Shown one piece after another: positions 1 through 9,148 of a stretch of 64,000 nucleotides of DNA (within the stretch, counting starts at the first letter, position 1; each line of letters starts with the position of its first letter). Both the position numbers and the translations under genes were made by a program. The stretch is from JAKZVK01 sp965261065. GTDB taxonomy: Bacteria > Acidobacteriota > Terriglobia > Bryobacterales > UBA6623. A model generated the notes under the pieces. That model ran no database searches, had not been told where the DNA came from, and saw only the letters and a list, made by a program, of their open reading frames with translations. Where the stretch lies: assembly GCA_965261065.1 (NCBI GenBank), contig OZ253444.1:5828001-5892000 (forward strand), read 5' to 3'.

Positions 1-1
1 C

Positions 2-2443
2 CGGCTCGTCAGCAAGGATGCCGTCGACGAGGTGGCCGCGCGCGTTCTCGCACTTCCGGAGCGCTCGCGCTGGTACGTGCTCTTCCCCATCCGCGGCGGC
101 GGTAAGAAGAAAGTCGACCAGGAGCTCAAGGAACGTCTATCCGAACTGCGCGGCAAAGGCTTCAACCGCCTCTACCAAGCCGGCGAAATCTTCGCATTCT
201 CGACGCCCGAGTCGCTGCTCGACATCGACTTCCGCAAACCGGTGTACGCCCTGGTCGATCGGCTGGCCATGGGGCCCGATCTGCACCAGCGCATCGTCGA
301 CGCCGTCGAGACCTGCTATCGCGAATCCGGCGAGGCCGTGTTCGAGCAGGCCGACGCGCCGTCACCGGAACAAGAAGCGCCCGAGCAACTCTGGTTCAGC
401 GAGCGCTTCGAGTGCCGCCAGTGCAACATCGAATACCTGCCGCCCGAGCCCCGGCTCTTCAGCTTCAACTCCCCGTACGGGGCCTGCCCGCGCTGCCAGG
501 GCTTCGGCAACACGATCGATTTCGACCACGACCTGATCGTGCCCGACCCCTTCAAGTCCCTGAAGGAAGGCGCCGTCGAGCCCTGGACGAAGCCGCGCTA
601 CCAAACCTGGCAACGGGACCTGCTCGACGCGGCCCGCAACGCCGGCGTCCGGATCAGCGTCCCCTTCTACCAACTCACACCCGAGGAGCAGGACTTCGTC
701 TTCCACGGCAACGACGACTTCGGGGGCGTCGACCGTTTCTTTGCTTACCTGGAGCGCAAGAAGTACAAGATGCACGTTCGCATCTTCATGAGCCGCTACC
801 GGGGTTACACGCTGTGCCCCGATTGCGGTGGCGGCCGTCTGCGCGCCGAAGCGCTCAACATTCTGGTCGGCGGGAAGACCATCCGCGACGTGGTCCGCAT
901 GACCCTGGAGCAGGCCCAGGGCTTCTTCGAGTCGCTCGAACTCGAAGGCCAGGAAGGCGCGATCGCCGGCAACCTGGTCCACGACATCAACCACCGGCTC
1001 AAGTTCCTCAACGACGTTGGACTCGAGTATCTGACCCTTGACCGGCTCGCTTCATCGCTCTCGGGCGGCGAGGCGCAGCGCATCCAACTCGCGACGTCGC
1101 TGGGCTCGCGTCTGGTCGGCGCTTGTTATGTGCTCGATGAGCCCTCGATCGGTTTGCACAGCCGCGACACCGCCCGGCTAATCCGCATCCTCGAGCACCT
1201 GCGTGACCTGGGCAACACGATCCTGGTCGTCGAGCACGACGCGGACGTGATTCGCTCCGCCGACCACATCGTTGATCTCGGTCCGGGCGCGGGCGAGAGA
1301 GGCGGCGAAGTCGTCTTCCAAGGAGGACTCGATCAACTGGTCTCGAACGGGAACGGTTCGCTCACGGGTCTCTACATGCGCGGCTTGTTCGGCATCGCCG
1401 TCCCGTCTCGCCGCCGCAAGGTCCGGCCCCGGCGGCAAATCAAGTTCACCGGCGCACAGGTGCACAACTTAAAGAACCTCGATGTCGCCATCCCGCTCGG
1501 TGTGATGACGGTGGTCACCGGCGTGTCGGGTTCGGGCAAATCCACGCTGGTTCACAACGTGGTCTATGACGGGCTCCGGGCCGTCAGAAAAGGAACCGCC
1601 GACGCCCCGGCGGACGCTGTTCGGCTGCCTTGCCACGGCATCACCGGCTACGCGCATCTCGAAGACGTCGTGCTGGTCGACCAGTCGCCCATCGGCCGCT
1701 CGCCACGCTCGAATCCCGTTACGTACGTCAAGGCGTTCGACGCCGTTCGCGAGCTGTTCGCAGCGACGCGCGACGCCCGCAGCCGCGGTCTCGCGCCGGG
1801 CAGCTTTTCGTTCAACGTCCCCGGCGGACGTTGCGAGACCTGCCAAGGCGACGGCACGGTGACGGTCGAGATGCAGTTCCTCGCCGACGTCGCGCTGGTG
1901 TGCGAGGACTGCGGCGGTAAGCGCTACCGCAACGAGACCCTCGACATCCGCTACCAGGGCAAGAACATCCACGAAGTGTTGCAAATGACCATCGACGAGG
2001 CGATGAAGTTCTTCATTCGCACGCCCAAGGTGATCAACAAGCTCGCGCAGCTTGCCGAGGTCGGCCTCGGGTATTTGCGTCTGGGGCAGTCGGCGACCAC
2101 GCTCTCGGGCGGCGAGGCGCAGCGCGTGAAGCTCGCCAGCCACATCGCGCAGGCCAGGTCCGACGGAACGCTCTACATCTTTGACGAGCCCACCACCGGC
2201 CTGCACTTCGACGACATCAAGAAACTGCTCGCCGCCTTTACCAAGCTGCTCGACAAAGGGGCGACGCTACTGGTCATCGAGCACAACCTCGACGTGATCA
2301 AGTGCGCCGACTGGATCATCGACCTCGGCCCGGAGGGCGGCGACGGCGGCGGCCACATCGTCGTCCAAGGCACGCCCGAAGAAGTGCTCCGCTCGAAGAA
2401 ATCCTACACCGCGCGCTGCCTCGCCAAGCTGTTGGGCTCCTGA
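2..2443 (+). CDS. uvrA: UvrA excinuclease ATPase subunit, 5'-truncated by window edge
   Basis: This is most of UvrA, the damage-recognition ATPase of the UvrABC nucleotide excision repair complex. The frame is open to the first base of the window, so the N-terminal Walker A lies outside it. Visible in order are a CRQC...CPRC zinc module (bases 414-500), a CPDCGGGR zinc knuckle (about 816), the first ABC signature LSGGEAQRI (about 1060) with VLDEPSIGLH, and the second-half Walker A GVSGSGKST (about 1525). These are followed by the CETCQGDG...CEDCGGKR zinc finger (about 1835-1925), the second signature LSGGEAQRV (about 2105) and FDEPTTGLH. The 803 residues seen plus about 130 missing fit a normal UvrA. 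It ends at TGA 2441-2443, and a dispersed 38-bp repeat follows 14 bases later. The assignment is secure. Confidence 0.97.
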   Translation, partial: RLVSKDAVDEVAARVLALPERSRWYVLFPIRGGGKKKVDQELKERLSELRGKGFNRLYQAGEIFAFSTPESLLDIDFRKPVYALVDRLAMGPDLHQRIVDAVETCYRESGEAVFEQADAPSPEQEAPEQLWFSERFECRQCNIEYLPPEPRLFSFNSPYGACPRCQGFGNTIDFDHDLIVPDPFKSLKEGAVEPWTKPRYQTWQRDLLDAARNAGVRISVPFYQLTPEEQDFVFHGNDDFGGVDRFFAYLERKKYKMHVRIFMSRYRGYTLCPDCGGGRLRAEALNILVGGKTIRDVVRMTLEQAQGFFESLELEGQEGAIAGNLVHDINHRLKFLNDVGLEYLTLDRLASSLSGGEAQRIQLATSLGSRLVGACYVLDEPSIGLHSRDTARLIRILEHLRDLGNTILVVEHDADVIRSADHIVDLGPGAGERGGEVVFQGGLDQLVSNGNGSLTGLYMRGLFGIAVPSRRRKVRPRRQIKFTGAQVHNLKNLDVAIPLGVMTVVTGVSGSGKSTLVHNVVYDGLRAVRKGTADAPADAVRLPCHGITGYAHLEDVVLVDQSPIGRSPRSNPVTYVKAFDAVRELFAATRDARSRGLAPGSFSFNVPGGRCETCQGDGTVTVEMQFLADVALVCEDCGGKRYRNETLDIRYQGKNIHEVLQMTIDEAMKFFIRTPKVINKLAQLAEVGLGYLRLGQSATTLSGGEAQRVKLASHIAQARSDGTLYIFDEPTTGLHFDDIKKLLAAFTKLLDKGATLLVIEHNLDVIKCADWIIDLGPEGGDGGGHIVVQGTPEEVLRSKKSYTARCLAKLLGS

Positions 2444-2457
2444 CCCCGCCCCAAACG

Positions 2458-2495
2458 CAACCGAGCCGTGACCGTAAGGGAGCGGTCCGGCACGA
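2458..2495. repeat. 38-bp dispersed repeat, copy 1
   Basis: This 38-base stretch, with core GTGACCGTAAGGGAGCGG, is identical to bases 56638-56675. Both copies begin just past the stop codon of a gene, uvrA here and the rhamnulokinase there. I recall similar GACCGTAAGGGAGCGG repeats in planctomycete intergenic DNA, but that is memory and was not checked. Confidence 0.8.
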
Positions 2496-2700
2496 CCCCT
2501 CCCGCACCACGATCGCCTCTATCTAAAACTGAGACAGATGTTGCGTATTCAAGAATCACCAACTGATGAAAGTGGGCGACTCACAAACCTATCCCGTGGG
2601 AGCCCCGAACGCAAGTGAGGGTAAATCCGCCACCGACGTAGCACATCTGCGAACCGGTCGCCGCGGCTCCATTCCCGAGACCTGCTAACCCACCAACCAA

Positions 2701-2766
2701 CTACCGGCCGGCCTTCAGATACTCAATCAACCCAGCCGGATCATCCGTGAGAATGCCATCAACCTC
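2701..2766 (-). pseudogene. C-terminal scrap of a glycerophosphodiester phosphodiesterase
   Basis: Reading leftwards, the last 21 codons before TAG 2703-2701 give GILTDDPAGLIEYLKAG near the end. That is the characteristic C-terminus of the GDPD (glycerophosphoryl diester phosphodiesterase) TIM-barrel family. Homology stops abruptly at about base 2766, and upstream DNA belongs to an unrelated antitoxin-like reading frame. Only the final strand and helix of the barrel remain, so this is a remnant left by a deletion or recombination. Confidence 0.65.
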
Positions 2767-2944
2767 GCTCCCACGGCGCTTTCGTTTCAAGCAGCCGCCG
2801 CAGCTTCGGGTTCTCCTTGGGCGGCTCATCGAGTATCGCCACAAACTGCTCGAACTTCTCGCTTGACAACGCGAAATAGCACCGAGCCGGTAAGCCCACT
2901 TCCACCTTGCGGCACTCCGTAGCCTGTGTTTCTCTTCGACTCAT
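2759..2944 (-). pseudogene. C-terminal half of a TacA/DUF1778-type antitoxin
   Basis: This 61-codon frame encodes FALSSEKFEQFVAILDEPP followed by ENPKLRRLLETKAPWE. It is the C-terminal, toxin-binding segment typical of DUF1778/TacA antitoxins, which pair with GNAT acetyltransferase toxins. The ribbon-helix-helix N-terminus normally found in these roughly 90-residue proteins is absent. The first 22 residues from ATG 2944 do not resemble the family, and no acetyltransferase gene is adjacent. Its stop overlaps the GDPD scrap, so two unrelated gene ends abut here. It is most likely a decayed fragment. I see no sign that it is a complete gene. Confidence 0.5.
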
Positions 2945-3117
2945 CTGCTCTCACCGTCTTTCTGTATATTCTGTATATACAACACCCTACGGTAGATGTG
3001 AGCGCAATGCCAGCGCGCTCGACATCAGAGCGTGCCCACGCTCTACTACGACACATCGACAACCCAAACACCGCAACTCAGCCCCCTCCCGCCAATCCGC
3101 TAGAATCGAGAAACTTG

Positions 3118-5559
3118 ATGCAGCCGGCTGGATCTCGATTTGCCGATGTCGCCCTACCCGTCCCGCTCGACAAGCCCTTCACCTACGAGCTGCCGGAGAC
3201 CCTGCGCCACCGCGTGCAGCCGGGCTGCCGGTTGCTGGTCCCCTTCGCCCACCGCAAGCTGACCGGCGTCGCGCTGGCCTGTCACGACCAGTCGCCGCCG
3301 CACAAGGCCCTCCAGGCCCTGCGCCTGCTCGACGAAGAGCCCGCCCTCACCGACGAAATGCTGCGACTGGGCCGCTGGATCGCCGACTACTACTGCGCCC
3401 CCATCGGCGAGGTGCTGAAAACCATGGTCCCGCTGGGCGGCGAGACGCGCACCGAGAAGGTCGTCTCGTTGACGCCCGCCGGTATGGAAGCCGCGCGCCA
3501 CTTCACACGCAGCGGGAGCCCCAACGACCCCTACGTCCAACTGCTGCGGACGCTCGAAAAGCAACCCCGCAGCGCCGACTACCTCAAGCGAAAGCTGCCC
3601 GACTCCGACACCGCCCTCCGCGGCCTCAAGCGCAAGAGCTGGCTCGAAATCGAGTCCGTCGTGAAGGAGCGCGATCCCTTGCTCGCACGCGGCGGACGGC
3701 TCATCGTCGCCGCCGAAGACCTCGATGCCGCGCCGGCCAAGCCCACCAAAGGCGAGCGCTGGCTGATCGACTACCTGGCCGACCATCCCGGCGCGCACGA
3801 CGTCGAAGCCCTGGCGCTCGAACGCAAGGACGTGGCGACCGTCGCCCGCCGGCTCGCCAAGACGGGGGTGGTCCGCCTGTCGAAAATCGCCAAGGGCGAC
3901 GAGACCCCAGACAGCGCCACGGTGAAGCAGCAGCCGCGCCTGAAACTCAACGCGGCCCAACAGCAGGCATTCGAATCCGCTCGGCAATCCATTCGCTCGA
4001 ACGGCTTCCAGACCTTTCTCCTCCATGGCATCACCGGTTCCGGCAAGACGGAAGTCTACCTTCGCGCCATCGAAGAGTCGTTGGCAAGCGGCAAGAGCGC
4101 CCTGCTGCTGGTCCCCGAGATCGGGTTGACGCCGGCGGTGGCCGCGCAGTTCTTCGCCCGCTTCGGCGACGACATGGCGATCCTGCACAGCGCCTTCTCC
4201 GGCCTCGAGCGTTCCGGCCAATGGCGCCGGGTTCGCGAGGGCAAGGCGCGCGTCGTCTTGGGCACGCGCTCCGGGGTCTTCGCGCCAGTTGCGAATCTCG
4301 GCCTGGTGGTAGTCGACGAAGAGCACGACGCAAGCTACAAGCAAGACGACACGCCGCGCTACAACGGCCGTGACGTAGCGGTCGTTCGTGCGCAAATGGC
4401 CGGCGCCACGGTGCTGCTTGGCTCGGCCACGCCCAGCCTCGAGACCCGCTACAACGTCGAACGTGGCAAGTACCAACTCCTCAGCCTGCCCGACCGCATC
4501 GAGAAACGTCCGCTGCCGCGCGCCCGCATCATCGACATGCGGCAGGAGTTCGTCGAGACCGGACAGCAGTCGCTTTTCGCCCGCCGCCTCGACGAGCAGA
4601 TCCGCCGCCGCCTGGCGCAGCGCGAGCAGATCATCCTGCTGCTCAATCGCCGCGGCTTCTCATCGTTCGTCGCCTGCCGAAGCTGCGGCGAGCGCATCGA
4701 GTGCCAAAACTGCTCGGTGACGCTCACCCATCACCGCCGGGACCGGCGGCTGGTGTGCCACTACTGCGAATACAGCGAGCCGATCCTCAAGCGATGCCCC
4801 GAGTGCAAGAGCGAGTACCTCTACTTTCTCGGCAGCGGTTCCGAGAAGGTCGAAGACCTGCTGCGCGAACACTTCCCCCGCGCCCGCATCGCGCGACTCG
4901 ACCGCGACACGGTCCGCGGACGCGGCACTTACGAATCGATCCTGCACGACTTCCGCGAAGGCCACTGCGACATGCTCGTCGGGACGCAAATGGTCGCCAA
5001 GGGACATGACGTCCCCAACGTCACCCTGGTCGGCGTCGTCTCGGCCGATGTCGGGCTCGGCATGCCCGACTTTCGCGCCGCCGAACGCACCTTCCAACTC
5101 CTCACCCAGGTCGCCGGACGCGCCGGGCGGGGTTCGACCCCGGGCGAGGTGCTGATCCAGACCATCAACCCCGAGCACTACGCCATCAAGTTCGCCGCCG
5201 CGCAAGACTACGAGGGCTTCTACAGCCAGGAGTTGCACTTCCGGCGCCTGTTGCGCTACCCGCCCTTCGTGGCGTTGGCGATGATGATCATCCGCAGCAA
5301 GAAGCTCGAGGAGGCCTTGGCGCTCAGCGGCCGCCTCGGCCAGCACTTGAAAGACCTGCCCCGCGGCGTGCGCATGCTCGGACCGGCCTCGGCCCCGGTT
5401 GCGAAGTTGAAGTCCGATTTTCGCTATCAATTCTTGATCAAGGCCGAAGGCCGCAAAGCCCTGTCGCAAGTGCTCAAGAAGGCGCGGGCCTTCGCCGTCG
5501 AGCACAACTGGCCGGCCACGGCGTTGGTGATCGATGTGGATCCACTCAGTCTGATGTAG
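3118..5559 (+). CDS. priA: Primosomal protein N', replication restart helicase PriA
   Basis: PriA is the superfamily 2 DNA helicase that recognises abandoned replication forks and reloads the replisome. From ATG 3118 it has 813 residues. The N-terminal DNA-binding domain (VALPVPLDKPFTYELP) is followed by Walker A GITGSGKT at about residue 304 and DEEH at about residue 400. Next come GSATPSLE, two zinc sites (CRSCGERIECQNC and CHYC...CPEC, from about residue 520) and the C-terminal helicase motifs GTQMVAKGHD and QVAGRAGRG. The frame is open further upstream to 2926, but homology begins at 3118. The preceding TTG at 3115 is an alternative start. The gene stands alone between debris on the left and a repeat-rich spacer on the right. 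Confidence 0.95.
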   Translation: MQPAGSRFADVALPVPLDKPFTYELPETLRHRVQPGCRLLVPFAHRKLTGVALACHDQSPPHKALQALRLLDEEPALTDEMLRLGRWIADYYCAPIGEVLKTMVPLGGETRTEKVVSLTPAGMEAARHFTRSGSPNDPYVQLLRTLEKQPRSADYLKRKLPDSDTALRGLKRKSWLEIESVVKERDPLLARGGRLIVAAEDLDAAPAKPTKGERWLIDYLADHPGAHDVEALALERKDVATVARRLAKTGVVRLSKIAKGDETPDSATVKQQPRLKLNAAQQQAFESARQSIRSNGFQTFLLHGITGSGKTEVYLRAIEESLASGKSALLLVPEIGLTPAVAAQFFARFGDDMAILHSAFSGLERSGQWRRVREGKARVVLGTRSGVFAPVANLGLVVVDEEHDASYKQDDTPRYNGRDVAVVRAQMAGATVLLGSATPSLETRYNVERGKYQLLSLPDRIEKRPLPRARIIDMRQEFVETGQQSLFARRLDEQIRRRLAQREQIILLLNRRGFSSFVACRSCGERIECQNCSVTLTHHRRDRRLVCHYCEYSEPILKRCPECKSEYLYFLGSGSEKVEDLLREHFPRARIARLDRDTVRGRGTYESILHDFREGHCDMLVGTQMVAKGHDVPNVTLVGVVSADVGLGMPDFRAAERTFQLLTQVAGRAGRGSTPGEVLIQTINPEHYAIKFAAAQDYEGFYSQELHFRRLLRYPPFVALAMMIIRSKKLEEALALSGRLGQHLKDLPRGVRMLGPASAPVAKLKSDFRYQFLIKAEGRKALSQVLKKARAFAVEHNWPATALVIDVDPLSLM

Positions 5560-5822
5560 CAAGACGGCCCGCAGGACGTGATTCGTGTTTCGTGATCCGT
5601 GATTCGTGACCCATGATGCGGCGGCCGATGTCCCATGGCCCGTAGCCCCGGGTGCCAACCTGGGGATTGGTCCTGCAGGCACCCGGCCCGTAGGGGTGGA
5701 CCGCTGCGTCCACCCATCAGCCGCCCGCCGGCAACGCCGCCCGACCCAACCGCTCCCCGCTAGAACGGGCGCACGGCATCAACCCCGCGAACTCTCACCG
5801 CACCCACGCCGCCTCGGCCTAG
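5560..5822. repeat. Repeat-bearing spacer after priA, ending in a target-site copy
   Basis: No gene is seen. Bases 5578-5612 contain several degenerate copies of GTGATTCGTG. The same motif, or its complement TCACGAATCACG, recurs at 7699-7760, 8627-8660 and 19001-19026. Bases 5643-5665 (GCCCCGGGTGCCAACC core) match 8488-8510. Bases 5807-5822 are the left copy of the 16-bp target duplication of the next insertion element. Confidence 0.7.
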
Positions 5823-7420
5823 TGTTGAAGCCCAATGATAATGTCCCCTTGAGCGCCCAATAGAAATGTCCCCTACTCTGAGGCTCCGAAGGAGGAGCCG
5901 AGAGTGGGAAGGACATGGATGAGTGCCAAGGAGTTGAGGCGCGGCGAAGTGCTGAGCCGAGTGAAACGAGGGGAACTGAAGTTGACCGAAGCCGCCGAGC
6001 TGCTGGAGGTCAGCTACCGCCATGCGAAGCGTCTGAAGAAGCGTTACCGTGCGGGCGGGGCCAAGGCTTTGGTGCACGGTAACGTCGGCCGTGCTTCGAA
6101 CCGAGCCGATCAGAAGCGACGCCAGCAGGTTCTCGAGTTGGTGCGCGAGAACTATGCGGGCGAGGGGCACGAGCGCTTCGGGCCGACGCTGGCGTCGGAA
6201 CATCTGGCAGCCGACCACGGCCTGGAAGTGCCGCGCGAAACACTGCGGCGCTGGATGCTCGCCGCGGGTCTGTGGAGCCGCCGTCGCAAGCGCCAACCGC
6301 ATCGCACCCGGCGCCAACGCAAAGCGCACTTCGGCGAGCTGATTCAACTCGACGGTTCGCACCACCACTGGCTGGAAGAACGCGGCCCGAAAGCCTGTCT
6401 GATGAACTTCGTCGATGACGCGACCGGTGTGGCGCTGTGCCGTTTCTCGGACCAGGAAACGACCTGGGCCGCGGCCGATCTGCTCGCAGCCTGGGTGCGT
6501 CAACACGGCGTTCCCAAGGCGTTGTACTGCGACTGGAAAAACGTCTACCAGCGCCAGCCGACGTCGCGGGAAGCGCTGGCAGGCATCAAGCCCGAGACGC
6601 AGTTCGGGCGCATGTGTGCCAAGCTCGGCATTACGATCATGGCGGCTTCCTCGCCGCAAGCCAAGGGCCGAGTGGAGCGCCATCACGGCACGCACCAAGA
6701 CCGCCTGATCAAGAAGATGCGGCTGCGCGGGATCGTCGAGTACGAGGCGGCGAACCGTTATCTCGACGAGGAGTACCTGGCCGAGCACAACGAGCGCTTC
6801 GCCTGTGAGCCGGCGGCGGCAGCGGACTTTCACCAGGCGCTCCCCCGCGGCACCGAGCTGCGAGGGGTGTTCTGTTGCGAGTACGAACGGGTGGTGAGCA
6901 ACGACCGGGTGGTGCGTTTCGAGAATCGTTGTTTGCAGTTGAAGCCGAAACGCAACCAGGGCGTGGGGGCGGGGGCACGGGTGACGGTCCAACAGTGGCG
7001 CGATGAGAGCTTGCAGGTGAGGTTTGACGGGCACGAGATCGAGCACGACGTGATCGCCACGCCGACGCCACAGCTGCGGACGAAGCCAGCACCACAGCAG
7101 CGTCCGGGGGGCGGGCGCAAGCCGGCGGCGGACCACCCCTGGCGGCGAGCTGTGTTACGGAAAAAACGGGCTGCGAATACATAAGAGGGCTGTGGAAATG
7201 CCGGGTCGGATGGAAAGCGTGGAAAATCTCTCGAGGCAGCAGTACCGGGTTCGAGGAGCGGTGGATGGTTTTCCACCCTTCCCACCGCCCCTTGGAAATC
7301 GCTACGCGATTCCCACAGTTCCACAGCCCCGACGACGACGATATCTCTCCTACGAACAAGAAACACAAGGGGACACTTCTATCGAGCTACCGAGGGGGAC
7401 ATTTCTATTGGGCGTTGACA
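5823..7420 (+). mobile_element. ISNCY/IS1202-type insertion sequence, 1598 bp, with 16-bp target duplication
   Basis: The left end (TGTTGAAGCCCAATG...) and the complement of the right end (TGTCAACGCCCAATAG...) form imperfect inverted repeats. Each end carries a second inner motif of the type GCCCAATAGAAATGTCCCC at 5854-5874 and 7398-7415. Bases 5807-5822 and 7421-7436 are identical (CGCCGCCTCGGCCTAG), which gives a 16-bp target duplication. Joining the flanks rebuilds a copy of the dispersed repeat found at about 8986-9010. The element therefore landed inside a repeat. One transposase gene is inside and appears intact. Confidence 0.85.
5904..7184 (+). CDS. ISNCY (IS1202-type) family transposase
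   Basis: This is a DDE transposase of 426 residues. An N-terminal helix-turn-helix (AAELLEVSYRHAKRLKKRY, residues about 31-50) binds DNA. The RNase H-like core has the first Asp in LIQLDGSHHHWLE (about residue 150), NFVDDATG and SSPQAKGRVERHHGT with the catalytic Glu. The GTG start at 5904 is preceded by AAGGAGG with 8 bases of spacing. An ATG at 5919 is a weaker alternative. The frame is uninterrupted, so the element may still be active. Assignment to the IS1202/ISNCY group rests on domain order and the spacing of the DDE residues. Confidence 0.85.
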   Translation: MGRTWMSAKELRRGEVLSRVKRGELKLTEAAELLEVSYRHAKRLKKRYRAGGAKALVHGNVGRASNRADQKRRQQVLELVRENYAGEGHERFGPTLASEHLAADHGLEVPRETLRRWMLAAGLWSRRRKRQPHRTRRQRKAHFGELIQLDGSHHHWLEERGPKACLMNFVDDATGVALCRFSDQETTWAAADLLAAWVRQHGVPKALYCDWKNVYQRQPTSREALAGIKPETQFGRMCAKLGITIMAASSPQAKGRVERHHGTHQDRLIKKMRLRGIVEYEAANRYLDEEYLAEHNERFACEPAAAADFHQALPRGTELRGVFCCEYERVVSNDRVVRFENRCLQLKPKRNQGVGAGARVTVQQWRDESLQVRFDGHEIEHDVIATPTPQLRTKPAPQQRPGGGRKPAADHPWRRAVLRKKRAANT

Positions 7421-7724
7421 CGCCGCCTCGGCCTAGCCGCGAAGCGGCGACCGGATGTTAGCCTGGGCTGACGCCTCCAGGCGGAACCCCAGGGTATCGA
7501 ACCTCTTGTGTCAGGAGCCCTCACAGGGCGATGGAAAAGCCTCGCCGGACCGAACCATTGTCGGTTCAACAGCCGTCCGTATCGCCCCGACTCTCTTTCC
7601 ATCCGCGCCCACGCCCCGACAAGCAAAGCCCCCGACGGGGGCCGACCCAAAAATTAGCCCGCGCCAACGGGGGCATTACGGACAACACCACGCACCCGAC
7701 GCCTCACGAATCACGATTCACGAA

Positions 7725-7922
7725 TCACGGATCACGAACGACGGATGACGAATCACGACTCCCGGCCCGTGAGGGACGTCCCGGTCTCCCCTCGCGCAGC
7801 CACTGCGACGGACGCCCCCGCCGCTTCCCCTTGCCGCGCGCCAGAATCTCCAGCGTGACGATCGCCTGGTTCAGCAACTCGCGCTCCTGGTAGAGCGCCT
7901 TCAACACCGCATGCACGTCCAT
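7725..7922 (-). CDS. Small conserved hypothetical protein (65 aa)
   Basis: From ATG 7922 the first 42 residues (MDVHAVLKALYQERELLNQ..., then LARGKGKRRGRPSQWL) form a predicted helical hairpin followed by a basic GRP-containing stretch. I have seen this layout in short acidobacterial proteins of unknown function. The start is supported by AGGGAAGG placed 7 bases upstream. The last 20 codons run into the dispersed GATTCGTGA-type repeat, so the original C-terminus may have been replaced. A strong inverted repeat lies immediately upstream. No function can be assigned. Confidence 0.55.
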   Translation of the reverse strand: MDVHAVLKALYQERELLNQAIVTLEILARGKGKRRGRPSQWLREGRPGRPSRAGSRDSSSVVRDP

Positions 7923-7950
7923 GATGACCTTCCCTTCGCACGAGAAGACC

Positions 7951-8061
7951 ACCACGGACACAGGCCCGTTAGAATGGTACTGTCGCTCTCACGGGCCCTG
8001 TCCGTGGTGACGAAAGGCCTCGGCGGAAGCTCACACTTCCGTCGGGGCCGCTACCATTCTA
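7951..8061 (-). promoter_or_regulatory. Structured leader or dyad element upstream of the 65-aa gene
   Basis: Bases 7951-7969 and 7991-8008 form an 18-bp inverted repeat with one bulge (ACCACGGACACAGGCCC against GGGCCCTGTCCGTGGT). The loop sequence TAGAATGGTA (7970-7979) is exactly complementary to TACCATTCTA at 8052-8061, outside the hairpin. That is an H-type pseudoknot arrangement. A third small hairpin (8021-8045) lies between. It could be an RNA leader, an operator or a small palindromic repeat. Confidence 0.45.
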
Positions 8062-9128
8062 GCGCGTTCCTGTCCCTCCTGTGCACATTTCTCGCGAATC
8101 CCAACGAATTTTCTGACGGCCCACAGCCTTCAAAAGGGGTGGCCCAACGATTAGCCCGGAGCGGTGAGCCCGGTCGCATCGCCTCGGCTCTCAGCCCCCG
8201 AAGGGGGCGGCCCAAATATCAGCCCAGTGCGTGAGCGCTGGGAAAAAGAAAGACCCCAAAACCAACCGAGCCCTGAAAGGGGCGGCTCAACCCCTGCCAC
8301 GTGCCGCCGCATCCCACACAACTCCCTTGCACACGCCCAACCCGACCTGTCCCGCGCACACCCGAACCGTAGGGGCGAGCCCCCGTGCTCGCCCGCCGCC
8401 CAACCCACAACCCACAACCCACCCCTATTGATTCGGCCCTGGGCCCTGGGTTTCCAAGCCGCGCCGCGGCGCCTTAATGTTAGCCCCGGGTGCCAACCCG
8501 GGGACTGGTCGCCCAACACACCTCTCTATCTGAGTCGGGGCCTGGGACCGGCGTCCGAAGACGTCGGTCCAAGGCCCCCATGCCAACAGGCTTGGCGCGC
8601 TCCGACGCAACTCCGGGCGACCGAAGCCTCACGAATCACGGGTCACGGTTGACGATTCGTCCCCCCGACACCCGCAACCCGGCCTTTCCCGCCCGCACCC
8701 GAACCGTCGGGGCAAACCGCCGCCTCCACCCAATACCGCCCGCCCGTCGCACGGCATGCCGCATTCGCGCAGGCGTCCGCAACGCGGACATAGGAAAATA
8801 GCCCAGCGCTTCAGCGCTGGGTAAACCCACAAAAAAGATCCAAAAAGCCCTGGAGGGGCGCAGGAAACGCCCCTCCCCACGCCTCCGCCATGCGCCACGG
8901 TCTCACCAAACCGCGTGCTTGACGAACCAGCCTACCGCTTCGTCAACCCAACACAGCCAGGCCCTCGCCCCGCCAACGCATGCGACCTCGGCCTAGCCGC
9001 GAAGCGGCGGCCGGATGTCAGCCCTGCGTGCCGGCGAAGCCGAAACCCAGGGTCCCGTCCCCCCTACACCCTTCCAGCCCTGAAAAGGGCGTTAGACCGG
9101 CCCCGCAGCAACCGCTTGAGCCCCATCG

Positions 9129-9148
9129 AAAAGTAGTAGCCTGTCCCC
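9129..9148. repeat. Left copy of an 18-bp inverted pair (AAAAGTAGTAGCCTGTCC)
   Basis: AAAAGTAGTAGCCTGTCC at 9129-9146 is repeated in inverse orientation at 15529-15546. The two copies bracket the secreted-protein gene pair and its insertion elements, 6.4 kb in total. The AGTAGCCTGTCCCC motif resembles ends of insertion sequences that I have seen elsewhere, so the two copies may be the ends of a lost or larger element. Confidence 0.5.

Noticed and set aside
3154..4476. Long leftward open frame (440 codons) across priA
   Set aside because: It is the antisense shadow of a high-GC gene; composition is low-complexity and no motif is seen, while priA on the other strand has every helicase motif.
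5760..7136. Leftward open frame (458 codons) across the ISNCY-type transposase
   Set aside because: It lies antisense to a gene with clear DDE motifs and good ribosome site, and it crosses the IS left end.
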